Translations under genes and position numbers: made by a program
Origin: an uncultured SAR86 cluster bacterium
GTDB taxonomy: Bacteria > Pseudomonadota > Gammaproteobacteria > Magnimaribacterales > D2472
Assembly (NCBI GenBank): GCA_902630885.1
Contig: CACOWI010000001.1
Coordinates: forward strand, 124,001 to 188,000
Length of the DNA stretch: 64,000 nucleotides
Direction: 5' to 3'
In this document: positions 47,111 to 57,419 of the stretch, piece by piece
Layout of the letters: the number at the start of each line of letters is the position of its first letter
Numbering within the stretch: the first letter of the stretch is position 1
The notes under the pieces: model-generated
The model's database searches: none
Told to the model about the DNA's origin: nothing
Seen by the model: only the letters and a program-made list of their open reading frames with translations

Positions 47111-48283
47111 ATGTATACATATAAAATCTATAATAGTGTTGCTGAGCAAGGTATTGACAGTTTAAAAAAGAACGGATTTGTAGAACACAAACATGATCCA
47201 GATGTATTGGTCATGAGAAGTCACCATTTGGTTGAGGATGATTTTAACCCATCATTGAAATGTATTTGCAGAGCAGGAGCAGGCGTTAATCATATTCCTT
47301 TAGAAATGGCCACAAAAAAAGGCGTTGCTGTCTTTAATACTCCGGGGGGGAATGCAAATGCTGTAAAAGAGCTCGTTATTTGCGGACTATTATTGTCTTC
47401 TAGAGGGATAATTCAAGGGCATAAATTTACACAAAGTATAAAAGATACTAATCATGATGATGTAACAAACCTAGTTGAATCAAATAAAAAAAACTTTAAA
47501 GGAAGTGAGTTAAAGGGAAAAACAATTGGGATAATTGGATTGGGGTCGATAGGTTCGCTTTTAGCGCAATCAGTTGAGAGTATGGGTATGAAAATTATTG
47601 GTTATGATCCAAATATTTCAATCGATTCAGCTTGGCAATTGCCTAAAGATGTCGAGAAGGCAGATGATTTAAAATATTTGTTATCTAATTCTGACTACAT
47701 ATCAATTCATGTTCCTTTGATAGAAGAAACAAAAAGTTTGATTAATAAAGACAATATTAAATATATAAAAAATGGATCAAAATTAATAAATTTATCTAGA
47801 GGGGCAATCGTAAATAATGATGATATCCTGGAAGCTTTAAAAAATAAAAAAATTAGTTGCTTTGTAACTGATTTCCCAACGCCTGATATGATAAAAAGAT
47901 CAAATGAGTTTGATGATGTAATTTTAATGCCTCATCTTGGAGCAAGCACAAAAGAAGCAGAAATAAATTGTTCAATCATGGCAGCAGAACAAGCAAATAG
48001 ATTTTTAAAAGATGGAGAAATAATTAATTCCGTAAATTTTCCAAGAGTAAGGCTTGGAAGAACAACAGAAAACAGACTGGTTATTGTTCATAAAGACCAG
48101 CCTGGAGTTTTAGGTCGCATCACGGCTGAAATCGCTACAGAAAATTTAAATATTGCCGACATGATCAATAAAAGCAGGAACGAAATTGCTATAACATTAA
48201 TTGATCTTGGTGAGGGGCCTTCAAAAAATCTTATAGATAATATCAAGAAAATGAAAAGAGTTTTTAGCATCCGAAAATGTTAG
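47111..48283 (+). CDS. serA: D-3-phosphoglycerate dehydrogenase with ACT-like C-terminus
   Basis: RAGAGVNHIPLEMATKKGVAVFNTPGGNANAVKEL, GIIGLGSIGSLLA, VIVHKDQPGVLGRIT. Confidence 0.9.
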   Translation: MYTYKIYNSVAEQGIDSLKKNGFVEHKHDPDVLVMRSHHLVEDDFNPSLKCICRAGAGVNHIPLEMATKKGVAVFNTPGGNANAVKELVICGLLLSSRGIIQGHKFTQSIKDTNHDDVTNLVESNKKNFKGSELKGKTIGIIGLGSIGSLLAQSVESMGMKIIGYDPNISIDSAWQLPKDVEKADDLKYLLSNSDYISIHVPLIEETKSLINKDNIKYIKNGSKLINLSRGAIVNNDDILEALKNKKISCFVTDFPTPDMIKRSNEFDDVILMPHLGASTKEAEINCSIMAAEQANRFLKDGEIINSVNFPRVRLGRTTENRLVIVHKDQPGVLGRITAEIATENLNIADMINKSRNEIAITLIDLGEGPSKNLIDNIKKMKRVFSIRKC

Positions 48284-48540
48284 AAAATATACTTTTTTTA
48301 AAAATTTTATAAAAACATCTGTCTAAATTTTTAATTTGTATTGCTTTAGTCTAAAAATACTTGTCAACAGAGCAAAATGATGATAATGAAGAAGCTAATT
48401 TAAGATCTTTTTTTTGTACACTTATTTGCTTAAAATTACGTAAGTAGTTGATATAAGGCTATATTTATCTTTTTTGTACAAAATTTGTACAACTTAGACA
48501 AAAACCTTATTCTAAAGCACTTAATATGGTATAAATAAAG

Positions 48541-48575
48541 TTATCCATAACTTTATCCACAGTTTCTGTGGATAA
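48541..48575. promoter_or_regulatory. DnaA-box cluster with perfect palindrome
   Basis: TTATCCATA (48541), TTATCCACAG-TTT-CTGTGGATAA (48553-48575). Confidence 0.65.
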
Positions 48576-48589
48576 AATTTATAACAAAA

Positions 48590-49267
48590 ATGAACAAAAA
48601 AAATAATAAATTGCTATTACCAAAAGACTGGGAGAATGTCTTAGATCGGGAATCTTTTCTATCATCAATTGATGCACCAATAAAGTTCATAAATAAAGAA
48701 ATTGAGAAAAATAAAATTATTTGCCCGCCATATAATGAAATATTTAATGCCTTCAAATACTGTTCTTTTTCATTAACCAAAGTGGTCATATTTGGACAAG
48801 ATCCTTACTTCCAAAAGGATATTGCAAATGGATTAGCTTTCTCTGCAAGAAAAAGTCAACCAATACCATCGTCTCTTAAAAATATATACAAAGAAATTGA
48901 AAATGACGTTGGTGAATCTCAGAACAAAGATGGGTGTTTAAAAAACTGGGCAAGACAAGGCGTGCTTTTATTAAATTCATCTTTGACCGTTGAGCTCTCA
49001 AAACCTGGATCACATTCTTCAATTGGTTGGCAGTTTTTTATTGAAAATGTTTTGAAAGTTCTAATGAAAAAAAGAAATATAGTTTTTATTTTATGGGGCA
49101 ATCATGCACATAAATATTCAAAGTTTATTGATCATAAAAACAATTTAGTTTTGTTGTCAGCTCATCCGTCTCCACTTTCAGCTCATAAAGGTTTTTTTGG
49201 TTCAAAGCATTTTTCAAAATGTAATAACTATTTAAAAATTAATAATAAGAATAAAATTATTTGGTAA
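48590..49267 (+). CDS. ung: Uracil-DNA glycosylase family 1
   Basis: GQDPYF...NGLAFS, WARQGVLLLN, HPSPLSAHKGFFGSKHF. Confidence 0.93.
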   Translation: MNKKNNKLLLPKDWENVLDRESFLSSIDAPIKFINKEIEKNKIICPPYNEIFNAFKYCSFSLTKVVIFGQDPYFQKDIANGLAFSARKSQPIPSSLKNIYKEIENDVGESQNKDGCLKNWARQGVLLLNSSLTVELSKPGSHSSIGWQFFIENVLKVLMKKRNIVFILWGNHAHKYSKFIDHKNNLVLLSAHPSPLSAHKGFFGSKHFSKCNNYLKINNKNKIIW

Positions 49268-49269
49268 TT

Positions 49270-50061
49270 TTACAAAATCGAGATAATTTCAGATATTTTC
49301 TTAACTTCTTCAGTATCATCTTTTTTTATAATGCCATTGAACACTTTCTTGTCATCAATAGTGATAATTTTTCCAAGAATTTTTATAAGATCATTTTCAA
49401 GAAAATCATTATTTGCTATGAAAGTACAAAACTTTCTTCTATCAACTCCTAAATATTTCATCCTAGCGACAATCTCCTGCCCTCTGAAGCAACCTTTTTC
49501 AAAAGAGACCCTTTGCTTATCATAATTAATTTCAAGCGGCCTAAACTTACGAGAATCAGATTCCTCAAGATAAAAAATGCCATTAATTTTGCTAGCCGCG
49601 TTCCAAATATCTAAATTGATTGTATTTTTATTCTCAAAGTCTGGCTTTTGCAGATATATACTTAATTCAAAATCATCATTTGAGTGAAAAAAGTAACTGG
49701 AATTTCCTTTTTTGTTAATTTCACCAATAATTTTGTAATCAGAGATCTCAAAAATTACAGATGCAAATTTTGCAAAAACCTCTAATTCATTTTTAAAAAT
49801 ATTAACAAAATCTTTATGAATTATTATGAAAAAATTGTTATCTTCTTTTAAAACAACAAAATCTGCTACAACTAGGCCCTTATGGTCACATATACATGAC
49901 AATTGCAATTTATTATCATCTAATAGATTTATGTCTGATGTGAGTTGACCCTGAAGAAAGTCTATGACTTTAGTCTGTTCTCCGTTAATCTTTAAAGCGC
50001 GCCAGTCAGATATTTCAAGCGATCCAGGAGTTATAAAGTTATTATCAGTAGCTATTTTCAA
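49270..50061 (-). CDS. ygfZ: YgfZ/GcvT-like folate-binding protein
   Basis: KGCFRGQEIVARMKYLGVDRRK signature. Confidence 0.88.
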   Translation of the reverse strand: MKIATDNNFITPGSLEISDWRALKINGEQTKVIDFLQGQLTSDINLLDDNKLQLSCICDHKGLVVADFVVLKEDNNFFIIIHKDFVNIFKNELEVFAKFASVIFEISDYKIIGEINKKGNSSYFFHSNDDFELSIYLQKPDFENKNTINLDIWNAASKINGIFYLEESDSRKFRPLEINYDKQRVSFEKGCFRGQEIVARMKYLGVDRRKFCTFIANNDFLENDLIKILGKIITIDDKKVFNGIIKKDDTEEVKKISEIISIL

Positions 50062-50095
50062 GTAAAATTAAAAAAATAAAATAACAGTTTAACCA

Positions 50096-50353
50096 ATGAG
50101 CAGAGAAATAAACAGAATTAAGTGGAAATGTCGAAGGGGTATGAGAGAAATTGATTTACTCTTAAGAGAGTTTTCAAGAAATTCAATGGAAAATCTTGGG
50201 GAAAATGATTTATCTATTTTTGATGAGATATTAAACTATGACGATCAAAAATTATATGATTTTATATTTAAAAATCAGCCTATAGGCAACAAAAAGCATG
50301 AAGTTTTTATAAATAAAAATTTAAAAACTTTTTCAAAAATGGGAAACTTTTAA
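50096..50353 (+). CDS. sdhE: FAD assembly factor SdhE
   Basis: INRIKWKCRRGMREIDLLLREF RGMRE motif. Confidence 0.9.
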   Translation: MSREINRIKWKCRRGMREIDLLLREFSRNSMENLGENDLSIFDEILNYDDQKLYDFIFKNQPIGNKKHEVFINKNLKTFSKMGNF

Positions 50354-50390
50354 GCATTTTATTTGTCAGAAAAGTAGGAAACATATTTAT

Positions 50391-50966
50391 ATGAAAAAAA
50401 ATTCACATGATATTGATTCCGAACTTATAAAAAAGGCAAAACAAGGAAACCATGGAGCATTTAATATTTTGATGAGCAAATATTACCCAAGAGTTTACGC
50501 TACTATTTTCTCTTTCATAAAATCAAAAGAGGACTCAGAAGACTTATCTCAACAAACTTTTATTAAAGTTTGGCAGCAACTAGACTCATTTAGGGGAGAT
50601 AGTGCTTTTTTTACATGGGTATACAGAATTGCAATAAATCTTGCCAAAAATTTTGTCACTAGCTCTGGATTTAAAAAACAAAAAATAAATACCTCTATTG
50701 AGGATACAGAAATAGACATAAGTTCTTTTAATGATATTGAATCAGCCGTAATTCATAACGAGTCGCTTGAGGAGATAAATGGTTACATCGATACATTACC
50801 TGAATCATTAAAGACTGCTTTTGTTTTAAGGGAGGTCGAGGGAAAAAGCTATGAAGATATAGCCAAAATAACCCAAACGCCCATTGGAACAGTTCGCTCA
50901 AGAATTTTTAGAGCAAGAGAATCAATTGTTGAATTCATTAAAAAGGAAATAATCACTAATGAGTAA
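50391..50966 (+). CDS. rpoE: RNA polymerase sigma factor RpoE (AlgU)-like ECF sigma
   Basis: DSEDLSQQTFIKVWQQLDSFRGDSAFFTWVYRIAINLAKN; EVEGKSYEDIAKITQTPIGTVRSRIFRARE. Confidence 0.92.
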   Translation: MKKNSHDIDSELIKKAKQGNHGAFNILMSKYYPRVYATIFSFIKSKEDSEDLSQQTFIKVWQQLDSFRGDSAFFTWVYRIAINLAKNFVTSSGFKKQKINTSIEDTEIDISSFNDIESAVIHNESLEEINGYIDTLPESLKTAFVLREVEGKSYEDIAKITQTPIGTVRSRIFRARESIVEFIKKEIITNE

Positions 50967-51645
50967 CATAAAAGAAAAAATTTCAGCAATGTATGATGGA
51001 GAGCTCAAAAGTTCAGAAATTGATGAGTTGATTGAGATTTTGAATAAGAACAAAGATATGCAAAAGCAATTATCTTTATATAGCCTTATAAATGTTGCTG
51101 CTAACCATCATTCAAATGAATTAAGCCCGATTGCAAACATAAAGAAATTTTCTAAAGAAATTTTTTCTAATATTTGGTTTTCAAATGGACTTACTGCTGC
51201 GGCGACTTTATTAATAACTTTAACTTTTATTAATAATTCTGATCTTTCAAGATTGAATGAAAATATTGATTCTACAAATCAGATTTCTGATGCTATTAAT
51301 AGTAAAGAGGCGCAATTAATTGCTCAGAGATCTGAAGAATATATTACTGACCATGTTATGAAGGTTTTAAATGATCCAAGTTATATGAACACTTCAAATA
51401 GAATTGATTTAAGAAACGTTGGTTTCAACGTAAATTCCAAGGATGGATACTCATATATTAAAGGTAAGGAAAAATTCCAGTTACGCATTGAAAATAAAAA
51501 TTTTGGACTTAAAAATATAAGGTATTGGAAACATGGAAACAAAATGATATATCTTGTTCCGCTTGATAATGGTAAAGTTGTTACACTTTACGGTAATATA
51601 TCTATCTCATCAGCTCGAGAAATTGCAAAATCATTAAATAAATAA
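50959..51645 (+). CDS. RseA/MucA-like anti-sigma factor with unusual C-terminal domain
   Basis: MSNIKEKISAMYDGELKSSEIDELI is RseA-N-like; overlaps rpoE; one TM segment; C-terminal VTLYGNISISSAREIAKSLNK. Confidence 0.75.
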   Translation: MSNIKEKISAMYDGELKSSEIDELIEILNKNKDMQKQLSLYSLINVAANHHSNELSPIANIKKFSKEIFSNIWFSNGLTAAATLLITLTFINNSDLSRLNENIDSTNQISDAINSKEAQLIAQRSEEYITDHVMKVLNDPSYMNTSNRIDLRNVGFNVNSKDGYSYIKGKEKFQLRIENKNFGLKNIRYWKHGNKMIYLVPLDNGKVVTLYGNISISSAREIAKSLNK

Positions 51646-51658
51646 ACTCTTTAAATTT

Positions 51659-53068
51659 ATGAAAATATTAACTATGAAAATATTAACTAAAAGCTTTTTA
51701 ATTTTAATAATTACCTCTTCCGTAAATCTTCTCGGCCAATTGCCTGAAAATATTGCGGAATTAGTTGATCAATCTGCACCTGCGGTTGTAAACATCACTG
51801 CAAAAAAAGAAGTTTCACAAAGATCTTCTTTTGGATATGGCGGAATACCAGATGAAATGCTCGAGAGATTTGGAATTCCTAGAGATTATAGAGAAATGCC
51901 CCAACAAAGAAGAGAGTCGGTTTCATTTGGTTCAGGCTTCATTCTTAAAAATAATTATATTCTTACAAATTTTCATGTCGTTGAAGATGCTACAGAGGTG
52001 CTAGTGTCTCTTTCAGACAGGCGCGAGTTTAAAGCTGAGGTTGTTGGTGTTGATCCATTGTCAGATCTTGCTGTGTTAGAAGTTGAAGGAAAAAACTTAC
52101 CAGTAGTAGATGTAGGTAATAGCGATAAATTAAATGTTGGAGATTGGGTAATTGCTATTGGATCTCCATTTAGCTTCGATTTTTCAGTAACTGCTGGAAT
52201 TGTAAGCGCTAAAGGAAGAAGTATTCAGAATAATAATATTGGGAATTATGTTCCATTTCTTCAAACTGATGTTGCTATTAACCCTGGAAATTCAGGCGGG
52301 CCACTATTCAATCTTGATGGAGATGTAGTTGGAATTAACTCTCAAATATATTCAAGAAGTGGTGGTTATCAAGGATTAGCATTTGCTATACCCATCAATG
52401 TTGCCATTGATGTAGCTGATCAGATTATTAATAATGGTGAAGTATCCCGAGGCTATTTAGGTGTAAGAATGAGCGAGGTTGATAGTGACCTAGCAGACGC
52501 GCTTGGAATGGCTAAGCCATATGGAGCTCTTATAAATGATGTTGAGGAAGGCGAATCAGCTGATAAGGCTGGATTAGTCCCTGGTGACGTAATTATTGAA
52601 TTTGATAATAAAGAAATTAAATTCAGCTCAGATCTTCCTCATGTTGTTGGTCAGATCAGACCAGATTCTTATGCAAAAGCAAAAGTTATAAGAGATGGAA
52701 AAGAAATTACTCTAGATTTCACATTAGGAGAACTTCCTGTAAATAGTGAACAATTTATACCTGCAAAAACTCAGCAATCATCAGATCCACTTGGATTAAA
52801 AGTAGCAGATATAGACAGGAATAATCCATCAATGACAAATATGCCGGAAGGTGCAATAGTTTCAAGAGTTAATCCTAATTCAGCTGCATCTGGAAAAGTC
52901 AATCGAGGCGACATAATTACTATGATTCAGTATAAAGGAAGAAAATATAATGTTTATGATGTAGATTCATTTAACCAAGCAATAGGTAATTTTTCATCCG
53001 GCGACAAGATTGCTATCCATTTGATTAGAAATGGAACAAGGTTGATACGTTCTGTAACACTTAATTAA
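51659..53068 (+). CDS. degP: Periplasmic serine endoprotease DegP/DegQ/MucD-like
   Basis: TNFHVVEDA, DLAVLEVEG, NPGNSGGPLFN, PDZ regions. Confidence 0.93.
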   Translation: MKILTMKILTKSFLILIITSSVNLLGQLPENIAELVDQSAPAVVNITAKKEVSQRSSFGYGGIPDEMLERFGIPRDYREMPQQRRESVSFGSGFILKNNYILTNFHVVEDATEVLVSLSDRREFKAEVVGVDPLSDLAVLEVEGKNLPVVDVGNSDKLNVGDWVIAIGSPFSFDFSVTAGIVSAKGRSIQNNNIGNYVPFLQTDVAINPGNSGGPLFNLDGDVVGINSQIYSRSGGYQGLAFAIPINVAIDVADQIINNGEVSRGYLGVRMSEVDSDLADALGMAKPYGALINDVEEGESADKAGLVPGDVIIEFDNKEIKFSSDLPHVVGQIRPDSYAKAKVIRDGKEITLDFTLGELPVNSEQFIPAKTQQSSDPLGLKVADIDRNNPSMTNMPEGAIVSRVNPNSAASGKVNRGDIITMIQYKGRKYNVYDVDSFNQAIGNFSSGDKIAIHLIRNGTRLIRSVTLN

Positions 53069-53122
53069 TAAATATTATTGTTTACTTATTTTTGCAGTTT
53101 GCTTGTAAAATAGCTGCAAATT

Positions 53123-54910
53123 ATGAAGAACATAAGAAATTTTTCGGTAATAGCTCATATTGATCATGGCAAATCAACACTGTCGGATAGGTTAATTGAG
53201 GTTTGTGGAGGACTTTCTTCAAGAGAAATGGCAGATCAAATTCTTGATTCAATGGATATTGAAAGAGAGAGAGGCATTACAATTAAAGCTCAGGCAGTAT
53301 CACTTACGTATAAAAAAGATGGTAAGGAATATCTTTTAAATTTTATTGATACACCTGGACATGTTGATTTTTCATATGAAGTATCTAGGTCACTATCTGC
53401 ATGCGAAGGCGCTCTTTTGGTTGTTGACGGATCTCAGGGGGTCGAGGCTCAAACTTTAGCAAATTGTTACACAGCTGTTGAAGAGGGACTAGAGGTTGTG
53501 CCTGTTATTAACAAGATCGATCTACCTCAAGCAGAGCCAGAGAGGGTAAAGTTAGAGATAGAAGAAATGGTAGGCATTAACGCGTCTGAGGCTCCATTAG
53601 TAAGCGCAAAAACAGGTGATGGAATAGATGATTTACTTAAAAAATTAGTGGAGGAGATTCCCAGTCCTGAAGGAAGCCCCGATGAAAAATTACAAGCATT
53701 GATAGTTGATTCTTGGTTTGATTCTTATTTGGGAGTAGTTTCGTTGATAAGAATAAAGAATGGGACTATAAAAAAAGGTCAAAAGTTCCAAATTCATTCC
53801 AACGGACAGTCACACATTGTTGATGATATTGGAATTTTTTCTCCAAAAAAGGTATCCAAAAAAGAACTATCTGCTGGCGAGGTAGGATATTTAGTTGCAG
53901 GCATCAAGGACATAAAAGGTGCTCCAGTCGGAGATACTTTAATTGACTCTAATGATGATTCAACAAAAGCTTTGCCAGGTTTTAAGAAAGTAAATCCAAA
54001 AGTATTTGCATCTTTATTTACATTAAATTCTGACGATTATGAAAAGTTTAGAGATGCTTTATCAAAACTAGTTTTAAACGATAGTTCTCTAATATATGAA
54101 CCAGAGGTTTCAGATGCATTGGGATTTGGCTTCAGATGTGGCTTTCTAGGAACATTGCATATGGAAGTTGTTCGAGAGAGGCTTGAGAGAGAATATGATC
54201 TAGATTTAATATCAACAGCACCTTCAGTGGAATATGAGGTATTGAAAACCGATGGAGAAATTTTAAAGTGTGATAATCCTTCTCAGCTCCCAACCCCAAA
54301 TGAAATAGATGAAATTAGGGAGCCTATTGTGAGTATCACAATAATTTCCCCTAATGAATATGTTGGAAACATCATTACATTGTGTACTTCAAAAAGAGGC
54401 ACTCAAAAAGATATGAAATATTTTGGAAATCAGGTTTCAATTGTATTTGAAATGCCGCTTTCATCAGTAATAATTGATTTTTTTGATCAAATTAAATCAT
54501 CAACCAAGGGTTTTGCTTCAATAGAATACTCTCTAATAGGTTTTCAAAAGTCCGATTTAACAAAAATAGACGTTCTTATAAACAATAATAAGATCGACGC
54601 ATTATCAATGATTGTTCATAAATCGTTTTCTACTTCAAAGGCCAGAGAAATTGCAAAAAATCTCCAAAAATTAATACCAAGGCAGATGTTCGATGTTCCT
54701 ATTCAGGTTGCACTTGGTGCTAAAATTATATCTAGAGAGACAGTGAAAGCATACAGAAAAAATGTAACCGCTAAGCTTTATGGTGGGGATGTAACAAGAA
54801 AAATGAAATTATTAGAGAAACAAAAACAAGGTAAAAAGAAAATGAAACAATTAGGTAAGGTTTCAATACCTCAAGATGCTTTCTTAAATTATTTTAACTC
54901 GGAGCAATAA
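53123..54910 (+). CDS. lepA: Elongation factor 4
   Basis: [26 protein letters not shown]; 595 aa LepA-type C-terminus. Confidence 0.98.
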   Translation: MKNIRNFSVIAHIDHGKSTLSDRLIEVCGGLSSREMADQILDSMDIERERGITIKAQAVSLTYKKDGKEYLLNFIDTPGHVDFSYEVSRSLSACEGALLVVDGSQGVEAQTLANCYTAVEEGLEVVPVINKIDLPQAEPERVKLEIEEMVGINASEAPLVSAKTGDGIDDLLKKLVEEIPSPEGSPDEKLQALIVDSWFDSYLGVVSLIRIKNGTIKKGQKFQIHSNGQSHIVDDIGIFSPKKVSKKELSAGEVGYLVAGIKDIKGAPVGDTLIDSNDDSTKALPGFKKVNPKVFASLFTLNSDDYEKFRDALSKLVLNDSSLIYEPEVSDALGFGFRCGFLGTLHMEVVRERLEREYDLDLISTAPSVEYEVLKTDGEILKCDNPSQLPTPNEIDEIREPIVSITIISPNEYVGNIITLCTSKRGTQKDMKYFGNQVSIVFEMPLSSVIIDFFDQIKSSTKGFASIEYSLIGFQKSDLTKIDVLINNNKIDALSMIVHKSFSTSKAREIAKNLQKLIPRQMFDVPIQVALGAKIISRETVKAYRKNVTAKLYGGDVTRKMKLLEKQKQGKKKMKQLGKVSIPQDAFLNYFNSEQ

Positions 54911-54911
54911 G

Positions 54912-55859
54912 ATGTTATCTGACCCATTATTCATTGTTGGTTCCATTGGTATGGCCTTATGTCTCTTAAGTTGGATAAAATTCTCTATTGAAAAAAATGA
55001 GATTGAACCTTTTGTTGTGAGATATATTTCTTCAATTTCCCTAATTTCTGGTCTAGCCTTATTAATAAGCATTTTTAATAATTCAGGTGATCTTAGTATT
55101 GTTTTGCTTTTTGGTTCCATAATATCTTTATTGATTATGATACTTGGCTATTTTTTAAAGAACACAGAAATAGTTTCAACTTCTAGAGGATATTTCATAC
55201 CAATATTTTTAATTTTTATTCTAAGAACTTTCTTATATGAACCTTATCAGATTCCATCAGGCTCAATGGAACCTCAGTTGAGGCAGGGCGATTTTTTATT
55301 AGTAAATAAATTTGCTTATGGTCTCAAAGTTCAAAGAGTAGGCATGCCGAGATTTTTTGTCAAAGATCCACAATATGGTGATCCAGTTGTTATTATTCCA
55401 GAAAATAATCCTGTTCCATATATAAAACGACTAATTGGAAAGCCTGGAGATGTGGTAAGAATTATTAATAAGAAAATTTATATAAATGATGAGCTTTTGG
55501 ATAGAAAATTCATCAAATCAGAAGAAATAATTACAAAAAGAAACTTTTTATACAGCAATGGCAATTCTGAGATAAGGGAGTTTGAGGCTATTGGTGACTT
55601 GTATACAGAAAGCATTGGTGAAGCAAGTTATGTTATTCGTAATATAAGAGGTCAAAATAAACGGCCTCCTGAACAGTGGACTGTACCTCAAGGGTATTAT
55701 TTTGTAATGGGTGATAATAGAGATAATTCTAATGACAGCACCAAAGATGTTGGGTTTGTTCCAAGAGAAAATTTTTTTGGTAGAGCTGACTACCTATGGA
55801 TGACGTGGGAATGTTATTTTTGCGTACCTTCATTTGAAAAAGCAGGAAAAATTAACTAA
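54912..55859 (+). CDS. lepB: Signal peptidase I
   Basis: YQIPSGSMEPQLRQGDFLLVNKFAYGL, YIKRLIGKPGD, VMGDNRDNSNDS. Confidence 0.96.
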   Translation: MLSDPLFIVGSIGMALCLLSWIKFSIEKNEIEPFVVRYISSISLISGLALLISIFNNSGDLSIVLLFGSIISLLIMILGYFLKNTEIVSTSRGYFIPIFLIFILRTFLYEPYQIPSGSMEPQLRQGDFLLVNKFAYGLKVQRVGMPRFFVKDPQYGDPVVIIPENNPVPYIKRLIGKPGDVVRIINKKIYINDELLDRKFIKSEEIITKRNFLYSNGNSEIREFEAIGDLYTESIGEASYVIRNIRGQNKRPPEQWTVPQGYYFVMGDNRDNSNDSTKDVGFVPRENFFGRADYLWMTWECYFCVPSFEKAGKIN

Positions 55860-56518
55860 TGTCATTAAAAGATCTTGAAAAAAGCATAAATTATAAATTT
55901 AAAGATATAGAGCTTTTAAAACTAGCTTTAACTCATAAAAGTTTTGATAACAAATCTAATAATGAAAGATTAGAGTATTTAGGCGATTCAATACTTACTT
56001 CATCCATATCAAAATATCTTTTTTTAAAGTTTCCTAATCAAAGAGAAGGATTATTGACAAGAATGAGGTCATTTATTGTAAAAGGTGAAACTCTCACTAA
56101 AAAGGCAACTGAATTAAAGCTTAATCAATATATTGAAATATCTAAAGGAACTGCAAATTTATCTGATCATAGAAAATTTTCAATTTTAGAGGGATCAATA
56201 GAATCAATCATTGGCGCAGTATTTCTTGATAGTAATTGGGATAATGTAGATAACTTTATTTTGGAGTTATTTGCTAATGAACTTTCAATTATTGAAGCCA
56301 ACCAAGAGTTTAGAGATTCCAAGACTGAGCTTCAAGAGCTATTACAATCAAAAAAATTAAAACTTCCAATATATATGACTATCGAATCTGATGATGGCTT
56401 TGATTGCAAACTTGAATTGCCAGAAGGTTTATTTGAAGCATCTGGAAACTCAAAAAGGCAAGCTGAAATTGCAGCTGCAAAAGAAGCTTTAATTCACCTA
56501 AAAAGAAATAATGTCTAA
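55859..56518 (+). CDS. rnc: Ribonuclease III
   Basis: NERLEYLGDSIL, EGSIESIIGAVFLD, dsRBD at C-terminus. Confidence 0.96.
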   Translation: MSLKDLEKSINYKFKDIELLKLALTHKSFDNKSNNERLEYLGDSILTSSISKYLFLKFPNQREGLLTRMRSFIVKGETLTKKATELKLNQYIEISKGTANLSDHRKFSILEGSIESIIGAVFLDSNWDNVDNFILELFANELSIIEANQEFRDSKTELQELLQSKKLKLPIYMTIESDDGFDCKLELPEGLFEASGNSKRQAEIAAAKEALIHLKRNNV

Positions 56519-57419
56519 AGAATATTGTGGTTATATTTCAATTATAGGTAAACCTAACGTAGGAAAATCCTCAATTCTCAACGCAATATTAGAAAAAAAA
56601 GTCTCTATTACGTCCAGAAAATCACAAACCACAAGAAATAATATCCTTGGCACTAAAACCGATAAAAATAAACAAATGATTTTTATTGATACTCCTGGGA
56701 TGCATATAAAGTCAGAAAAAACTATGAATAAAATCCTTAATAGATCAGCTCAGAGCATTATTGAGGATTCAGATATAGTTCTTTTTGTTGTCCAGAGGCT
56801 CAGCTTCGATAAAAATGATGAATTAATAATAAATAAGCTGAAAGATATTAACCAAAAAGTTCTTTGTGTCATAAATAAGATTGACCAAGTTGATAATAAA
56901 AATAAATTACTTCCTTTTTTGCAAATGATCTCATCTGTTTATTCATTTGAAGAAATTTTGATGGTCTCAGCAAAGACTTCAGATGGCATAGATGGGCTTG
57001 TTTCAATTATTAAAGAAAATATTCCAGAAAATCCTCATATTTATTCGGATGACTTGGATTTACATAAAATTGATCAAAAATTTATTTATTCTGAACTAAT
57101 TAGAGAAAAAATCATAAGAAAACTTGGAGATGAGCTTCCACACGATACTTTTGTTGAAATAGAAAAAATTAATGATAAAAATAATGTAACTGAAGTTTAC
57201 GCAACCATTTATGTAAATAGGAAATCACAAAAACAAATTGTTATAGGTTCTGATGGAGAGGTGCTTAAAAAAATTGGTAAGCAGGCCAGAGCTGATATAG
57301 AGAAACTAATTAATAAAAAAGTTTTTCTCAAGACTTGGGTTAAAGTTAAAAAGAATTGGAATACAGATTCGGGATTTATTAAAAGCCTTGGTGTCGGTGG
57401 TAACTATGAGTCAAACTAA
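56511..57419 (+). CDS. era: GTPase Era
   Basis: GKPNVGKSSILNAILEKKVSITSRKSQTTRNNILG, DTPGMH, KH domain. Confidence 0.96.
   Translation: MSKEYCGYISIIGKPNVGKSSILNAILEKKVSITSRKSQTTRNNILGTKTDKNKQMIFIDTPGMHIKSEKTMNKILNRSAQSIIEDSDIVLFVVQRLSFDKNDELIINKLKDINQKVLCVINKIDQVDNKNKLLPFLQMISSVYSFEEILMVSAKTSDGIDGLVSIIKENIPENPHIYSDDLDLHKIDQKFIYSELIREKIIRKLGDELPHDTFVEIEKINDKNNVTEVYATIYVNRKSQKQIVIGSDGEVLKKIGKQARADIEKLINKKVFLKTWVKVKKNWNTDSGFIKSLGVGGNYESN

Noticed and set aside
48284-48540. Small RNA gene in the serA-ung spacer
   Set aside because: No recognisable tmRNA, RNase P, SRP or tRNA secondary structure by eye; AT-rich with scattered palindromes only
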